A stretch of 64,000 bases of DNA from JAKAFX01 sp049965715 (GTDB taxonomy: Archaea > Thermoplasmatota > Thermoplasmata > Thermoplasmatales > Thermoplasmataceae), in assembly GCA_049965715.1 (NCBI GenBank), contig JBMFWA010000005.1, forward strand, positions 23,817-87,816. The letters are read 5' to 3'. The notes beneath the pieces are model-generated. The model did not search any database. It saw only the letters and a list, made by a program, of their open reading frames with translations, and was not told the DNA's origin. Each line of letters opens with the position of its first letter. The first letter of the stretch is position 1. This document shows positions 17,643 through 27,534 of this stretch, piece by piece. The translations under genes and the position numbers were made by a program.

Positions 17643-18683
17643 TCACCACCCCAATCCAAGGGTAAGTATTCCAACTAGAATCAGGTTTATGAATGAAACC
17701 GGGAGAAGATATTTCCAGCCAAAATTGACAAACTTGTCAATCCTTATTCGTGGAAGCGAGAGCCATACTGTGAACGATATAAGCACGAGTATGATCGCCT
17801 TTATGAACACCCAGATGGGTCCGATGCTGCTTGAGAAAGGTCCTGAGTATCCTCCGAGGTAAAGCGTGGATAGGAGGGTTGAACCAAGCAGTATTGTACC
17901 GAACATGCCGATGTAGAACATCGCAAATCTCATTCCAGTATACTCTGTGGAATAACCAGAAACGAGTTCACTGTCACTTTCACCCATATCGAAAGGAGTG
18001 TACGAGGCCCTCGCAACCATTGCAATGAAGAACAGGAATATTCCCAGGGGCTGAAGTATACCATATGCCAGGAATTGTGCTGAAACCAGAGATTCCATAT
18101 CAAGCGGTGTTGAAACCCTGGCGGATGCCATCATGACTACCGCAAGCAATGAAAGCATCATGGGAACTTCAAATGATACGTCTTTCGCAACTGCCCTGAG
18201 TGCACCCAGAAGAGCATACTTATTATGGGAACTGACTCCGGCCAGAAGCTCCCCTATTGGCATGATTGCCATCAGCGCAAATATGAGAATCACGCTTACT
18301 GTGGAATGCGTCGCCGTGATGCTCCCGATCCAGTAAAGGGAACCGTAGGGAATGAGAACAAAAGCCAGCATAAGGCCTATGAGCACCATCATCGGTGCCA
18401 CTACATATGGAAAGTTGTCTCTCTCGGAAGGAAGAATTGATTCCTTTCCCATCAGTTTGAACGCATCAGCTATGAGCTGCAGGGAGCCAAATTTCCCAAC
18501 CCTGTTTGGCCCCAGCCTCTGCTGAAGCCTTGCCATGAATTTCCTGAAAAGGTAAATCATGAGTATGAGGAGGAGGGCGATAACTATCAGGTAGAGAATG
18601 GCCTGGATCAGATACGAAACTGCGTAACCAAGATCATGACCAAGAAAGGAGAAAACGCCAAAAAGTCTTTCCAGTAAGCTCAT
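17643..18683 (-). CDS. nuoH: Complex I membrane subunit H (quinone site)
   Basis: A 346-residue protein with eight or nine helices. Conserved blocks are RLQQRLGPNRVGKFGSLQ near residues 53-70, AFKLMGKESILPS, the GELLAGVSSHNKYALLGALR region and the FDMGESDSELVSGYSTEY loop near 222-239 that forms part of the quinone chamber. It overlaps the end of nuoD by 4 nt. Confidence 0.95.
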   Translation of the reverse strand: MSLLERLFGVFSFLGHDLGYAVSYLIQAILYLIVIALLLILMIYLFRKFMARLQQRLGPNRVGKFGSLQLIADAFKLMGKESILPSERDNFPYVVAPMMVLIGLMLAFVLIPYGSLYWIGSITATHSTVSVILIFALMAIMPIGELLAGVSSHNKYALLGALRAVAKDVSFEVPMMLSLLAVVMMASARVSTPLDMESLVSAQFLAYGILQPLGIFLFFIAMVARASYTPFDMGESDSELVSGYSTEYTGMRFAMFYIGMFGTILLGSTLLSTLYLGGYSGPFSSSIGPIWVFIKAIILVLISFTVWLSLPRIRIDKFVNFGWKYLLPVSFINLILVGILTLGLGW

Positions 18684-19789
18684 CTGTCAATCTCCCCGAA
18701 AACAAGATCAAACGTCCCCAGAATCGCAATCAGGTCTGCGATCATCTTATCCTTGGCCACGACCGGTATTATTGAAAGATTTTTGAACGTGGGGCTCCTC
18801 ACGTGAACACGATATGGCTTGACCCCGCCGTCGCCAACTATGTACACACCAAACTCGCCCTTTGATGATTCCGTTCTTGCATAAACCTCTCCTTCTCCTC
18901 TCAACCTTATCATGAGGGATTTTTTTGCTTTGGGGTTAAAATATGGCCCGTCCGGGATTTTTGTGATTGCCTGGTCAACTATTTTCACAGACTGCCTTAT
19001 CTCTTCCAGCCTGATCAGGAATCTTGCAAGATTGTCCCCTTTCTGTGACACGGGTATATCAAAATTCAGTTTATCGTAGACGAGATAAGGTTCCTCCTTC
19101 CTCACATCATAAGGCACGCCGGATGCGCGAAGTATTGGCCCGGTCACGCCATAGCTGATTGCTGTCTCCTTATCGATGACTCCAAGCCCTTTGTTCCTCG
19201 AAAGGAAAATATCGTTCTTCAAAAAGAGATTTGCTATTTCCTCCAGCTTTTTTGGAAACTGTTTTATGAATTCCTTGATCTCTTCAATTATCTTGGGAGT
19301 TATATCCTGGTACACTCCGCCTATGCTCATGTAGTTGTACTGCTGCCTTGTCCCGGAAAGTTCTACGAAGATGTTCAGAATCTTTTCACGTTCGATGAAG
19401 CAGTAGAAAAATGGTGTAAGCATTCCAAGATCGAGACCAAAGGCGCCCATCCATACGAGGTGGGCTGCAATCCTGTTTAGTTCCGCTGCCACCACACGGA
19501 TCCACTTTGCCCTCTCCGGAGGTTCAACACCCAGTAATTTCTCTGCAGCCTCAAGAAATCCCACTTCCATGTTCATGGCTCCCACATAATCCATTCTGTC
19601 AAAATAGACTATGTTATCGCAGAAGTAATCCATCTCGCAGAGTTTTTCAGCGTTTCTGTGAAGGTAGCCTATGATTGGTTCAATTTCCCTGACAATCTCG
19701 CCGTCAAGTTTAAGCCGCAGCCTGAGGACACCGTGCATGGAGGGGTGCTGTGGCCCCATGTTAAGCTCTACCAGGTTGGACATTACCAA
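18680..19789 (-). CDS. nuoD: Complex I 49-kDa-type subunit D
   Basis: A 369-residue soluble subunit forming the quinone-binding site with NuoB. Seen are GPQHPSMHGVLRL near residues 12-24, GYLHRNAEK at 42-50, the SGTRQQYNYM segment and the C-terminal DLIAILGTFDLVFGEIDR end. It overlaps nuoC by 7 nt. It is a separate gene, not fused with NuoC as in E. coli. Confidence 0.95.
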   Translation of the reverse strand: MVMSNLVELNMGPQHPSMHGVLRLRLKLDGEIVREIEPIIGYLHRNAEKLCEMDYFCDNIVYFDRMDYVGAMNMEVGFLEAAEKLLGVEPPERAKWIRVVAAELNRIAAHLVWMGAFGLDLGMLTPFFYCFIEREKILNIFVELSGTRQQYNYMSIGGVYQDITPKIIEEIKEFIKQFPKKLEEIANLFLKNDIFLSRNKGLGVIDKETAISYGVTGPILRASGVPYDVRKEEPYLVYDKLNFDIPVSQKGDNLARFLIRLEEIRQSVKIVDQAITKIPDGPYFNPKAKKSLMIRLRGEGEVYARTESSKGEFGVYIVGDGGVKPYRVHVRSPTFKNLSIIPVVAKDKMIADLIAILGTFDLVFGEIDR

Positions 19790-20241
19790 CCATCCCCTGG
19801 ATCGAAGGTGGCATAGTCCTCTCCATATTCATCCATGTTGATGTACTGAACATTATTCAGATCGTAATCCTTTCTCAGTGGATGTCCTACCCAGCTCTCA
19901 GGGAGAAACATTCTCTTCAAATCCGGATGTCCCTCGAAGCGAATTCCCAGCATGTCATACTGTTCCCTTTCCTCCCAGTCTGCACTTTTCCAAAGGGATA
20001 TGAGGCTGGGTACGGTCAGGTTGTCAGTCGTGACCTTTACCACTATGTACTGGTTCTTTGAAAATGAATAAAGGTGGTAGACCACCTCCATGTAATCCTT
20101 CCTGTCCACACCGGTTATCAGGGAAAGATGATCAAAACCATCCTGCTTCTTCTGTCGCATGAATTCAAGCAGATCTGATTTTTTAATGACAAATATGGGA
20201 CGTCCGTCTTTCCCCTTTTTTTCTTCTATGATTTCAACCAT
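19783..20241 (-). CDS. nuoC: Complex I 30-kDa-type subunit C
   Basis: A 152-residue subunit of the hydrophilic arm. The central SLISLWKSADWEEREQYDML and the adjacent FEGHPDLKRMFLPESWVGHP with LRKDYD are signature elements of the family. Located 4 nt after nuoB and overlapping nuoD, as in the usual ABCD order. Confidence 0.95.
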   Translation of the reverse strand: MVEIIEEKKGKDGRPIFVIKKSDLLEFMRQKKQDGFDHLSLITGVDRKDYMEVVYHLYSFSKNQYIVVKVTTDNLTVPSLISLWKSADWEEREQYDMLGIRFEGHPDLKRMFLPESWVGHPLRKDYDLNNVQYINMDEYGEDYATFDPGDGW

Positions 20242-20245
20242 GATT

Positions 20246-20719
20246 TCACCTGTCGGTTTCCCCTCTGATCTTTTTCTGCAGGGTCATGATGCCGTAGGTT
20301 AGAGCATCAGGGGTGGGCGGACAACCTGGCACGTACACATCCACCGGAACAACCCGATCAACTCCCAAAACCACAGAATAACCCTTGACATACGGACCTC
20401 CCTGTATAACGCACACACCCATAGCGATAACATATTTTGGATACGGCATTTCATCATAGAGTCTCTTGACCCTTGGAGCCATCTTCTTGGTGACGGTGCC
20501 CGACACAATCATGAGATCAGACTGACGCGGTGAATTTCTGAATATTTCACTGCCGAATCTGGAAATGTCAAAGTGCGATCCCTGCACTGCCATCATCTCT
20601 ATGGCGCAGCAGGCAAGACCGAATGTGAGCGGCCACAGTGAATTGCTGCGTCCCCATTCAAGAGCTTTATCTATCGTCGTAGTGAGTATGCCGGTCTCCC
20701 CTGTCTTCAAGAAAGCCAC
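20246..20719 (-). CDS. nuoB: Complex I PSST-type subunit B (cluster N2)
   Basis: A 157-residue subunit binding the terminal 4Fe-4S cluster. The four expected ligands are present: the CC pair in FGLACCAIEMM (about 34-44), the Cys in MGVCVIQGG and the Cys in VPGCPPTPDA. Its start overlaps the end of nuoA by 13 nt. It hands electrons to quinone at the interface with NuoD. Confidence 0.96.
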   Translation of the reverse strand: MAFLKTGETGILTTTIDKALEWGRSNSLWPLTFGLACCAIEMMAVQGSHFDISRFGSEIFRNSPRQSDLMIVSGTVTKKMAPRVKRLYDEMPYPKYVIAMGVCVIQGGPYVKGYSVVLGVDRVVPVDVYVPGCPPTPDALTYGIMTLQKKIRGETDR

Positions 20720-21144
20720 CTCATGTATCCTTCCTTAAAGGCATAATAAACTGCAAAAATTGGCATCAGCAGGAAGATTATTGTTTCAATGAAAGGATAA
20801 ACCCCGAGGGAGTAAAAATCAAACGCCCATGCCAGAAGCAAAACCATGTCTACATCGAACAGAATGAACAGAAGAATCACCACATAGTACTGGATGTTGA
20901 CGAAACTGCCAAACTGGCCTCTGGCCTTCTCACCACTCTCGTAAGGCTCCCTGTATGTGGAATCCTTTACGGGCGGATCCGATTCGTTTGCAAGATTCCT
21001 AATAATGTCTGAAGGCTTCAGTGTAACCCTGCTGTTCTTATCATATCTCCTGAAGCCTATTGAAGGCAGAACGGAAAACAACCCTACCAAAGCAAGTACC
21101 AACAGTACAAAAACTACTGCGAGGACGATGTATCCGTCTACCAT
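20707..21144 (-). CDS. nuoA: Complex I subunit A
   Basis: A 145-residue membrane protein with three helices (about 4-26, 85-105 and 115-138). The FVNIQYYVVILLFILFDVDMV segment holds the family F-D-V-E/D pattern, and the matrix-side loop carries the conserved Cys-free stretch before it. The first gene of the operon; a TATA-like box lies 24 nt upstream of its ATG, suggesting a leaderless transcript for the whole nuo cluster. NuoE, NuoF and NuoG are not encoded here, so the electron input module is not NADH-type by gene content. Confidence 0.93.
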   Translation of the reverse strand: MVDGYIVLAVVFVLLVLALVGLFSVLPSIGFRRYDKNSRVTLKPSDIIRNLANESDPPVKDSTYREPYESGEKARGQFGSFVNIQYYVVILLFILFDVDMVLLLAWAFDFYSLGVYPFIETIIFLLMPIFAVYYAFKEGYMRWLS

Positions 21145-21162
21145 GCTACAGGATTGTAAGAC

Positions 21163-21173
21163 GATATTTAAGC
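21163..21173 (-). promoter_or_regulatory. TATA box of the nuo operon
   Basis: On the minus strand GCTTAAATATC is centred 24 nt upstream of the nuoA ATG (21144). It is the only obvious promoter for the 14 tightly packed genes down to 11005. Confidence 0.55.
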
Positions 21174-21339
21174 ATTTATTTTATGCCTATTTTATTGGCT
21201 TGGACAGTAATCAGTAAAATTTGATAGAAGGACTTCTTTAGTATTCACAAACAGTCTATTGAACCCATACCTGCGACAGTATTAGCCGCCTGAGATTGCT
21301 TCAGTGAGATTCCCTCACCAGTCACTTGGGGGATCAGGT

Positions 21340-22083
21340 TTAACCGTACATCCGTTCCGTATTTCCTGTCGTACCGGGTTTCATGGCAGAGATGTTGTCG
21401 GAAAGCTCCTTCAACTGTTTGTGCAGTTCGCCAACCGACTTCTGGAGCACCTCCACTGGAATTTTGAGCGAATAGATTTCGTTGAGTGCATTTATGAGTC
21501 GGAGCGCCCCGTCCGGGTCAGGAATCGTTGTGGCAAATTCTGTGATAAGGGCAGAGCTGCTTATGCCTTTCTCAATGCACTGGTTCATAATGGCACCTCC
21601 AACTCCGCCTATTAAAGCGGAGTTTGCAGGTTTAATGCCGCTTTTTTCATAAAGTGCAAGCTTTTCAGGTCCTGCAACACCATAGACCTCGCCGTCGTCT
21701 ACAGGCATTGCAACCATTTCTCCGTCTATAATCAGAATATCGGATGGCTTTATTGACTGCAGCCATTCAACAATTACACTGCCGATCTCGTAAAGCCCTT
21801 CATATTCAATCTGGGTTTCACAGATCAGGACGACAAGGTCCCTCTTCTCATTGGTATAAATCCGGAAGGGGTTTCTTAACTTCTTTCCTACAAAAACTGC
21901 AACCGGTGGAATATAAAAAGACCGCATGTGACCGACCTGGTCCAGTTCCAACTGCTCTATGATGTAGCTCATTGAAAGGACACCCGCAGGAGTTGAGCTA
22001 ACAAAACCGCCTATTACAAGGGGGTTCCTGAAGGGCTTGTCGTCGTTGATGACCATCCTTGTTTTTAGCAAATCAGCAGACAC
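21340..22083 (-). CDS. PAC2 family protein (proteasome assembly chaperone-like)
   Basis: The 247-residue soluble protein matches the archaeal PAC2/DUF75 pattern: NPLVIGGFVSSTPAGVLS near residues 20-37, strand-rich middle with PPVAVFVGKK and DILIIDGE, GGVGGAIMNQC near 161-171, and a C-terminal coiled-coil-like helix (VGELHKQLKELSDNISAM). The family is related to eukaryotic proteasome assembly chaperone 2, but the archaeal role is not settled. Start is GTG 22083; an AT-rich box (22110-22124) sits about 34 nt upstream, so it has its own promoter after the 300-nt gap that follows gatE. Confidence 0.8.
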   Translation of the reverse strand: MSADLLKTRMVINDDKPFRNPLVIGGFVSSTPAGVLSMSYIIEQLELDQVGHMRSFYIPPVAVFVGKKLRNPFRIYTNEKRDLVVLICETQIEYEGLYEIGSVIVEWLQSIKPSDILIIDGEMVAMPVDDGEVYGVAGPEKLALYEKSGIKPANSALIGGVGGAIMNQCIEKGISSSALITEFATTIPDPDGALRLINALNEIYSLKIPVEVLQKSVGELHKQLKELSDNISAMKPGTTGNTERMYG

Positions 22084-22383
22084 GTTTATCCGTTAGATAT
22101 TGCCGCCCAGTTATTTTAATATTTGCGAATACTGGCAGGCCGAAACACAGGATAATGAATATTCCCTGAAGATATCTTGTGCGCTTCTTAGCCTGTCATT
22201 TTCTCCGCGTTCTGAAACATCAGGTTATGTTCTGGGTAAACCACCCAGACTGAGCTTAACCTTGATATTCCGGCTCTCCGGCATTTCATTATCCGGCGTT
22301 GAAGAGTCTTTTTCAGGACAAGATCTCCAGATTGATTGCAGGTTGAGAGCGTATCTGAAATTCCAGAACGGGCGTCATGCACA
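22084..22383. other. 300-nt stretch without a supported gene
   Basis: Between gatE and the PAC2 gene. The only clear signal is the AT-rich PAC2 promoter near 22110-22124. Short reading frames on both strands have no recognisable protein and look like chance. No hairpin with an oligo-T run was noticed. Confidence 0.5.
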
Positions 22384-24201
22384 TTATCCGCCCGTAATTT
22401 TCCTGATTTGTTCCATTGCCGTTTTTGGATCGTAAGGCCTCTTCACCTTCGCCCTGAAAACAGCCATGATATGTCCTGGGCTGGATTCTTTTCCTTCCTC
22501 GGAAATTATCTCTTCTATTATCTTTCTGATCTCATCATTTCCCAGAGGTTTCAGAGAGTCCGACTCCAGGATTTTATCTATGTTTGATCCCCCTTCATAC
22601 ATCATTGAGATTCCCAGATCCAGGGACTCCCTTTTGAAACCGCGCTCTCTCATCTTAATGAGTGCCTCAATCAATTCACTGTCCGTAACTGTTTTCCCGC
22701 TCCTTCCCTCAAGCTCCCCTTTCCTCTGAAGAATGAATCTGGCAGACCATCTGGCATCTTCTGTTGCCCTGACAACATTCTCAAAGAATGATAGCAGGTT
22801 TTCAGAGTATATCGTTCTGCTGTCCTGGACGGATATTCCGTATTTTTTGGAAAGATTGCTTGAGGCTTCATCTATTGTTGAGGGGAGGCTCACTGCCTTC
22901 TCCTCTATTAAATGGGGATCATATGAAATATAAGGAATGTCAGTTTCCGGATACATCCTCTCCTTACCAGGCAATGGCCTCATAAAGACCGTGGTACCGT
23001 CCTTTCTCATGGCCCTGGTCTCAGACAGATCCAGGGATACTAGTTTTGCGAGCCTATCTTTCACAGTCTTTTCAATTTCTCCAGCCCTGTTAGACTCTGC
23101 AAGCACAATCATAAAACCGTCATTTTCACCAATGCCGATCCCGTTCCTGATCCTCTGTACTTCCATCTCGTCGATACCGTATCCCGGTAGCTCATCTGAG
23201 TGAATCATGCCATTTATTCCCATGGAATGAAGAGAGTCGGCAATTTCCCTTCCAATCCTGAACCTGCCCGATTTCATCAACCCCGAGAGATCCCTGGCGG
23301 GAGAGATCAACACGGAGTTTCCTCTGGAAACGGAATCCCTGATCATTTTGCTTCCTGTTGCAAGGAATAGAGGGGTGTAATCCCTGAAAGATATGCTTTT
23401 CTCCACAACTGAACCTTTCTCCCTGATGATCGATACGGCATCTGCAATCCATTTATTCCTTTCCCGTTCCGCCCTTATGGCATCCCTTATCTCGGAAATT
23501 TTCGATACGCCCTTGATCTCGATCCTTCCGTAGCCAAAGGATACGTTAACGTCCTGTCTTATGGCCTCAGCAGATTTCCTGAATTTTCCAGATGCCATAA
23601 CAAGAAATGATATCGCCTTTGCCGTCTCGACCGCATGTTCCTCGTCGATTATGTCAGGTTCCGTGGATATCTCAATCAGAGGTATCCCGAGCCTGTCAAG
23701 GGAGTATGTGACCATTCTCCCATCCTCCTCACTCTTTCTGGCAGAATCCTCCTCCAGACACACACTTGAGATTCTGACCTTTCCCCTAGATGTCTTTATC
23801 CAGCCGCTTATGCCTATAAGTGCCGTTCTCTGGAATCCGGATGTGTTGGAACCGTCTATCACCATCTTCCTCATGGTGCATATCCTGTCAAACATCACGC
23901 ATCCCAGCTTTTTTGATACCACGAGAGCTGTTTCAAGAGCATCGGGATCAATGTAGTGTGGAGGGTCCTCGTCCATTTCCACAAGACAGGTGTTATCCGA
24001 GATTGAATATGAAAAACGGCGATCCCTCCCTTTCTCGAAACCTGCAGCCTGATCTGTGATTCCCATCTCTCCCGTGGTTGCAAACAGCCTCCTTGAAATC
24101 TTATCATCACTGAACGATTTTGCCTCTATTCCGCATCTGCAAAAGAGTTTCCCGGTGTTAAGCTGGATATGTATCTCCAGTCCTATCTTATCGTCAGTCA
24201 A
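22384..24201 (-). CDS. gatE: Glu-tRNA(Gln) amidotransferase subunit E
   Basis: GatE binds misacylated Glu-tRNA(Gln), phosphorylates the Glu and accepts ammonia from GatD to make Gln-tRNA(Gln), the archaeal route to glutaminyl-tRNA. The 605 residues begin with KIGLEIHIQLNTGKLFCRCG, the family kinase-domain start, and include DEDPPHYIDPDALE, the SSVCLEEDSARK segment, an AspRS-like inserted region and a C-terminal tail domain. Its ATG overlaps the gatD stop by 4 nt, as expected for obligate partners. Confidence 0.95.
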   Translation of the reverse strand: MTDDKIGLEIHIQLNTGKLFCRCGIEAKSFSDDKISRRLFATTGEMGITDQAAGFEKGRDRRFSYSISDNTCLVEMDEDPPHYIDPDALETALVVSKKLGCVMFDRICTMRKMVIDGSNTSGFQRTALIGISGWIKTSRGKVRISSVCLEEDSARKSEEDGRMVTYSLDRLGIPLIEISTEPDIIDEEHAVETAKAISFLVMASGKFRKSAEAIRQDVNVSFGYGRIEIKGVSKISEIRDAIRAERERNKWIADAVSIIREKGSVVEKSISFRDYTPLFLATGSKMIRDSVSRGNSVLISPARDLSGLMKSGRFRIGREIADSLHSMGINGMIHSDELPGYGIDEMEVQRIRNGIGIGENDGFMIVLAESNRAGEIEKTVKDRLAKLVSLDLSETRAMRKDGTTVFMRPLPGKERMYPETDIPYISYDPHLIEEKAVSLPSTIDEASSNLSKKYGISVQDSRTIYSENLLSFFENVVRATEDARWSARFILQRKGELEGRSGKTVTDSELIEALIKMRERGFKRESLDLGISMMYEGGSNIDKILESDSLKPLGNDEIRKIIEEIISEEGKESSPGHIMAVFRAKVKRPYDPKTAMEQIRKITGG

Positions 24202-25436
24202 TCCGATCTCTCCGTAATCCTGCTGTTGATCTCGCCGCGAATGTTTTCCGACATCCTTGTTTCAAACTCCTCATCGCCATATTTACCCAGGACATACATT
24301 GACTTGACAAACGCAACCTCTGGAAGCATGTTCTGAAAATACATGACTCCGGCATCCCTCAGTTTCCTCCCGGTTGAATAAACATAGGGGTTCACGTTCC
24401 CAGAAAAGCACTGTGAGGTCATCACGAACCTGGTACCGTTTCTTATTAATCCCCTTATGGATCCGATGAGTTCTTCGGAAACGTGCCCTAAACCTGTCCC
24501 CATTATGATCATGGACCTCTTCCCGTTGCTGATTGATTCAAAGTCCGATGAAGTAATACCCGGATAGAAATATACCATGCCAACCTTCTGTTCCAGACGT
24601 GTAAATAACTCTATTTTATCTGATACCTTCCTGTAGCTGGAGACAAAATTGACGTTCTTGTCCGCGTAAAACGCTATTTCTTTCTCATCGATTGCTTTGA
24701 AAGCGCTTCTCATGGAAGTGTGCATCTTTCTTGATCTGACAGCCCTGATCACTGAGATTTCAACGTCAGAGGAATTTCTGTGCATTGCGATCGCCACCTC
24801 CCCCAAATTGGTTTTGGCGACCGCTATGCTCCCTTCGACATTCAGGTAGGAGTCGCTGCTGGGCCTGTCTGAACTTCGCTGAGAACCGGTGAATACAATG
24901 GGTCGGGTCTGGGATTCGAACATGAATGATATTGCAGACGCAGTATAGGACATAGTGTCCGTACCATGGAAGACAATTATCCCGTTTCCCCTTTCCATCT
25001 TCTCCTTTATTCCTGATGCTATCCTGATCCAGTGAGAGGGTGTCATATTTTCACTCAGCACGCTTTCAATTATGCTGAAATCGATGGTCTCCTTCTCTGA
25101 TTCCATACCTGCGTTTTCCAGCACCCAGTCAATATCTTCTGACGGGCTCACTGCCCCGGTGCTGTAATCTATCTTGCTGGTTATTGTACCCCCGGTTGAC
25201 AGGATACTTATGCCGGATTCCACCACTCTTGTTCCGGTATCCTTCTTCCTTGCTGCCCGTGGTGGTTCAGAATTTATCAGTTCAATTGAATCCTCCAGGA
25301 AGGCTGCATTGTATCCATTTTCCAGTTTGACAGTAAGTATTCCCTTCTCCACGCTGATGAAGGTACAGTGAATATCTGTACCTTTATATCTGATTAAAAG
25401 TTTTGAACCGTATTTGGTTTTTGAGAAATCAGGCAT
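24198..25436 (-). CDS. gatD: Glu-tRNA(Gln) amidotransferase subunit D
   Basis: GatD is the asparaginase-like subunit that hydrolyses glutamine (or asparagine) and passes ammonia to GatE. The 412-residue protein has an N-terminal beta-barrel-like domain (to about 75), then the asparaginase core with STGGTITSKIDYSTGAV near 82-98 (first catalytic Thr), HGTDTMSYTASA near 157-168 (second Thr and Asp), and a lysine in VFTGSQRSSD context. ATG 25436 is preferred over the in-frame TTG at 25442 because GGAGGG lies 7 nt upstream of it. Confidence 0.95.
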   Translation of the reverse strand: MPDFSKTKYGSKLLIRYKGTDIHCTFISVEKGILTVKLENGYNAAFLEDSIELINSEPPRAARKKDTGTRVVESGISILSTGGTITSKIDYSTGAVSPSEDIDWVLENAGMESEKETIDFSIIESVLSENMTPSHWIRIASGIKEKMERGNGIIVFHGTDTMSYTASAISFMFESQTRPIVFTGSQRSSDRPSSDSYLNVEGSIAVAKTNLGEVAIAMHRNSSDVEISVIRAVRSRKMHTSMRSAFKAIDEKEIAFYADKNVNFVSSYRKVSDKIELFTRLEQKVGMVYFYPGITSSDFESISNGKRSMIIMGTGLGHVSEELIGSIRGLIRNGTRFVMTSQCFSGNVNPYVYSTGRKLRDAGVMYFQNMLPEVAFVKSMYVLGKYGDEEFETRMSENIRGEINSRITERSD

Positions 25437-25489
25437 GATCAAGCCCTCCGGACCAGTTGAATCTTTTTCATTCCTGACTGTATCGGCGT

Positions 25490-26302
25490 TTAAAAGAATA
25501 ATCTTTTCTGAAGACTTTCCTGTGCATCCTTTATGCCCATTATTTCTTTGAGTCTCATTGCATTCGCTGGTGCGTTGCCATGAGGATGGTTGTTGAAGAA
25601 GACAAAGATGTCGTCGTGTGTTGAAGATAGACCCGAAAGCGTCAGCGATATCTCTTTAAGCTCCGTCTCCGAGTAGGAGTAATCGTATTTCGACATGCCG
25701 TTTCCGGATTTCCATTCCTCTGCGTTCCTGCCATGGAGCCTTGCATATACGATCCTGCCGGTATTGCTTTCTTGAGCTATCCTCATGTATGGAGTATCAA
25801 TCAGAACCCTGCTTAAATTCAGACTGTAAAGGGATCTATCAACCTGCGGGACATCAAGGCTTGAACTCCTTGTCTCCACAAAATACAGAAAAGAGTCACG
25901 GTCCAGTTCTGCTGCCATTGATGTGAGTTTATGCCATTCCCTTATTCCAAGGAACGGAGGAAGTTGCACAAGGCACCCGATGAGCATTTTTGCATTCTTC
26001 AGTGGAGTGAGAACCTCCCTTTCAAACCTGACCGCTTCCCCGACGGAAGCCTCATGATCCTGAAGCAGCAGTTCGTGGGTGATTTTTCCAGGCATCTTGA
26101 TTGAGAAACTGAAGCCTCTCCTGGTCGATCCCTCTCTGATCCAACTCTTCACGGACTGCTGCGAGGGAAAGGAGTAAAATGAACTGTTTATTTCAACACA
26201 GTTGAAATGTTCCGAGTACTGGAGAAAGAGATCACTCCGGCTGCGGTAAATTGAACCAACCCACTCCGGATAATTCCAGCCTGAACAGCCAATGTGAATC
26301 AT
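25490..26302 (-). CDS. DUF72 family protein (YecE-like)
   Basis: The 270-residue protein begins with IHIGCSGWNYPEWVGSIY, the hallmark of the DUF72 TIM-barrel-like family, followed by EINSSFYSFPS near 37-47, FSIKMPGKITHE near 65-76, QLPPF near 113-117 and FFNNHPHGNAPANA near the C-terminus. The biochemical function of the family is not established. Its start overlaps the end of the acyl-CoA dehydrogenase gene by 4 nt, so the two are coupled; gatD follows after 53 nt. Confidence 0.88.
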   Translation of the reverse strand: MIHIGCSGWNYPEWVGSIYRSRSDLFLQYSEHFNCVEINSSFYSFPSQQSVKSWIREGSTRRGFSFSIKMPGKITHELLLQDHEASVGEAVRFEREVLTPLKNAKMLIGCLVQLPPFLGIREWHKLTSMAAELDRDSFLYFVETRSSSLDVPQVDRSLYSLNLSRVLIDTPYMRIAQESNTGRIVYARLHGRNAEEWKSGNGMSKYDYSYSETELKEISLTLSGLSSTHDDIFVFFNNHPHGNAPANAMRLKEIMGIKDAQESLQKRLFF

Positions 26303-27438
26303 TTTTTCCTTAGTATTTCCTTCGCGATAATCACTCTCTGTATCTGGTTGGTCCCTTCGTATATCTGGGTGATTCTGGCATCCCTCATGTGCCGTTCAGC
26401 GTCGAAGTCTGTCGTGTATCCATATCCCCCGAATATCTGGAGAGAATCTGTAACGATCTGATTTGCTGCATCGGAAGCATAAAGTTTGGCCATGGAGGAC
26501 AGTTTCACTGAATCTTCCCTCTTTTCCCATGCCTCCGCTGCAGCGTAGGTGAGCAGCTTTGCTGCCTCGATCTTTGTCGCCATATCCGCTATCATGAACT
26601 GTATCCCTTCGAATTCAGAAAGGGTCTTTCCGAACTGCTTCCTCTGTTTTGCGTAATCAACGGCCTCATCAAATGCGGCCTCCGCGATTCCCAGCGCCTG
26701 TGCTGCAACCCCGACCCTGCCGGCATCCAGTGTCTCCATAATTACCTTGAATCCTTCGTTGAGTTTTCCCAGTATGTTTGAGGAAGACACCTTCATATTA
26801 TCGAATACAAGTTCCACAGTGCTTGATCCCCGGATTCCCATCTTGTGTATGTCCCTGCTGATCCTGAGTCCTGGTGTTCCTGCATCCACCACGAATGCAG
26901 TGATGCCTTTGTGTCCCTTAGACTTATCAGTAACTGCGTCGAACACAAAAAATTTAGCAAGTCTTCCATTTGAGATGAAGGTCTTGGTTCCGTTGATCAC
27001 ATAGCTGTCACCAACTTTCTCTGCCGATGTTGTTATGGAGGCGGCATCACTTCCCGCGCTGGGCTCTGTTATCGCCAGGCCGCCTATCTCCCCCCCGGCC
27101 ACCCTTGGAAGGTATTTTTGCTTTATATCCTCGCTGCCGAACATTATAACCGGCTCGGCAAAGAGTGTAAGGGCACCATCCAGCACCAGCGAAGTGCTGG
27201 GACATGCCTTTGAAATTTCCTCGATCACGCGGATGAGAAAACTGAAGCTTAACCCGGATCCACCATATTTTTCAGGTATATATGAGGAGAACAGACCCAT
27301 TTCACGCATTTTCTGAATGAGTGATTCTGGCACCTCCATCTTTTCATCAATCTCTCTGGCAAGGGGTTTGATTTCTTTCTGGGCAAATTCCGTAACAAAT
27401 TTCAATACTTCTGATTCCGACTCCTTGAGCGCGAACAT
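26299..27438 (-). CDS. Acyl-CoA dehydrogenase
   Basis: FAD enzyme forming the alpha-beta double bond of acyl-CoA. The 379 residues are full length. Signature stretches are GLAITEPSAGSDAAS near residues 115-129, KTFISNG near 149-155, QALGIAEAAFDEAVDYAKQR near 241-260 with QRKQFGKTLSEFEGIQF, and the C-terminal QIFGGYGYTTDF and IYEGTNQIQR. A glutamate in the IYEGT motif fits the catalytic base of the short-chain/isovaleryl subgroup only loosely, so the chain-length preference is not assigned. Confidence 0.94.
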   Translation of the reverse strand: MFALKESESEVLKFVTEFAQKEIKPLAREIDEKMEVPESLIQKMREMGLFSSYIPEKYGGSGLSFSFLIRVIEEISKACPSTSLVLDGALTLFAEPVIMFGSEDIKQKYLPRVAGGEIGGLAITEPSAGSDAASITTSAEKVGDSYVINGTKTFISNGRLAKFFVFDAVTDKSKGHKGITAFVVDAGTPGLRISRDIHKMGIRGSSTVELVFDNMKVSSSNILGKLNEGFKVIMETLDAGRVGVAAQALGIAEAAFDEAVDYAKQRKQFGKTLSEFEGIQFMIADMATKIEAAKLLTYAAAEAWEKREDSVKLSSMAKLYASDAANQIVTDSLQIFGGYGYTTDFDAERHMRDARITQIYEGTNQIQRVIIAKEILRKK

Positions 27439-27534
27439 CTAAACCTTATCCAGATTGTAACCTGTTATGATAAATGTTTGTTCGGTAAATAATCTGGAAG
27501 GCTGAACCAGCCTTCTAATTCTGTAAAAAAATGT

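Noticed and set aside
21250..21340. Hairpin GTGAG-N5-CTCAC and a faint tRNA-like patch between nuoA and the PAC2 gene
   Set aside because: The stem is only 5 bp and no cloverleaf or oligo-T run is found.
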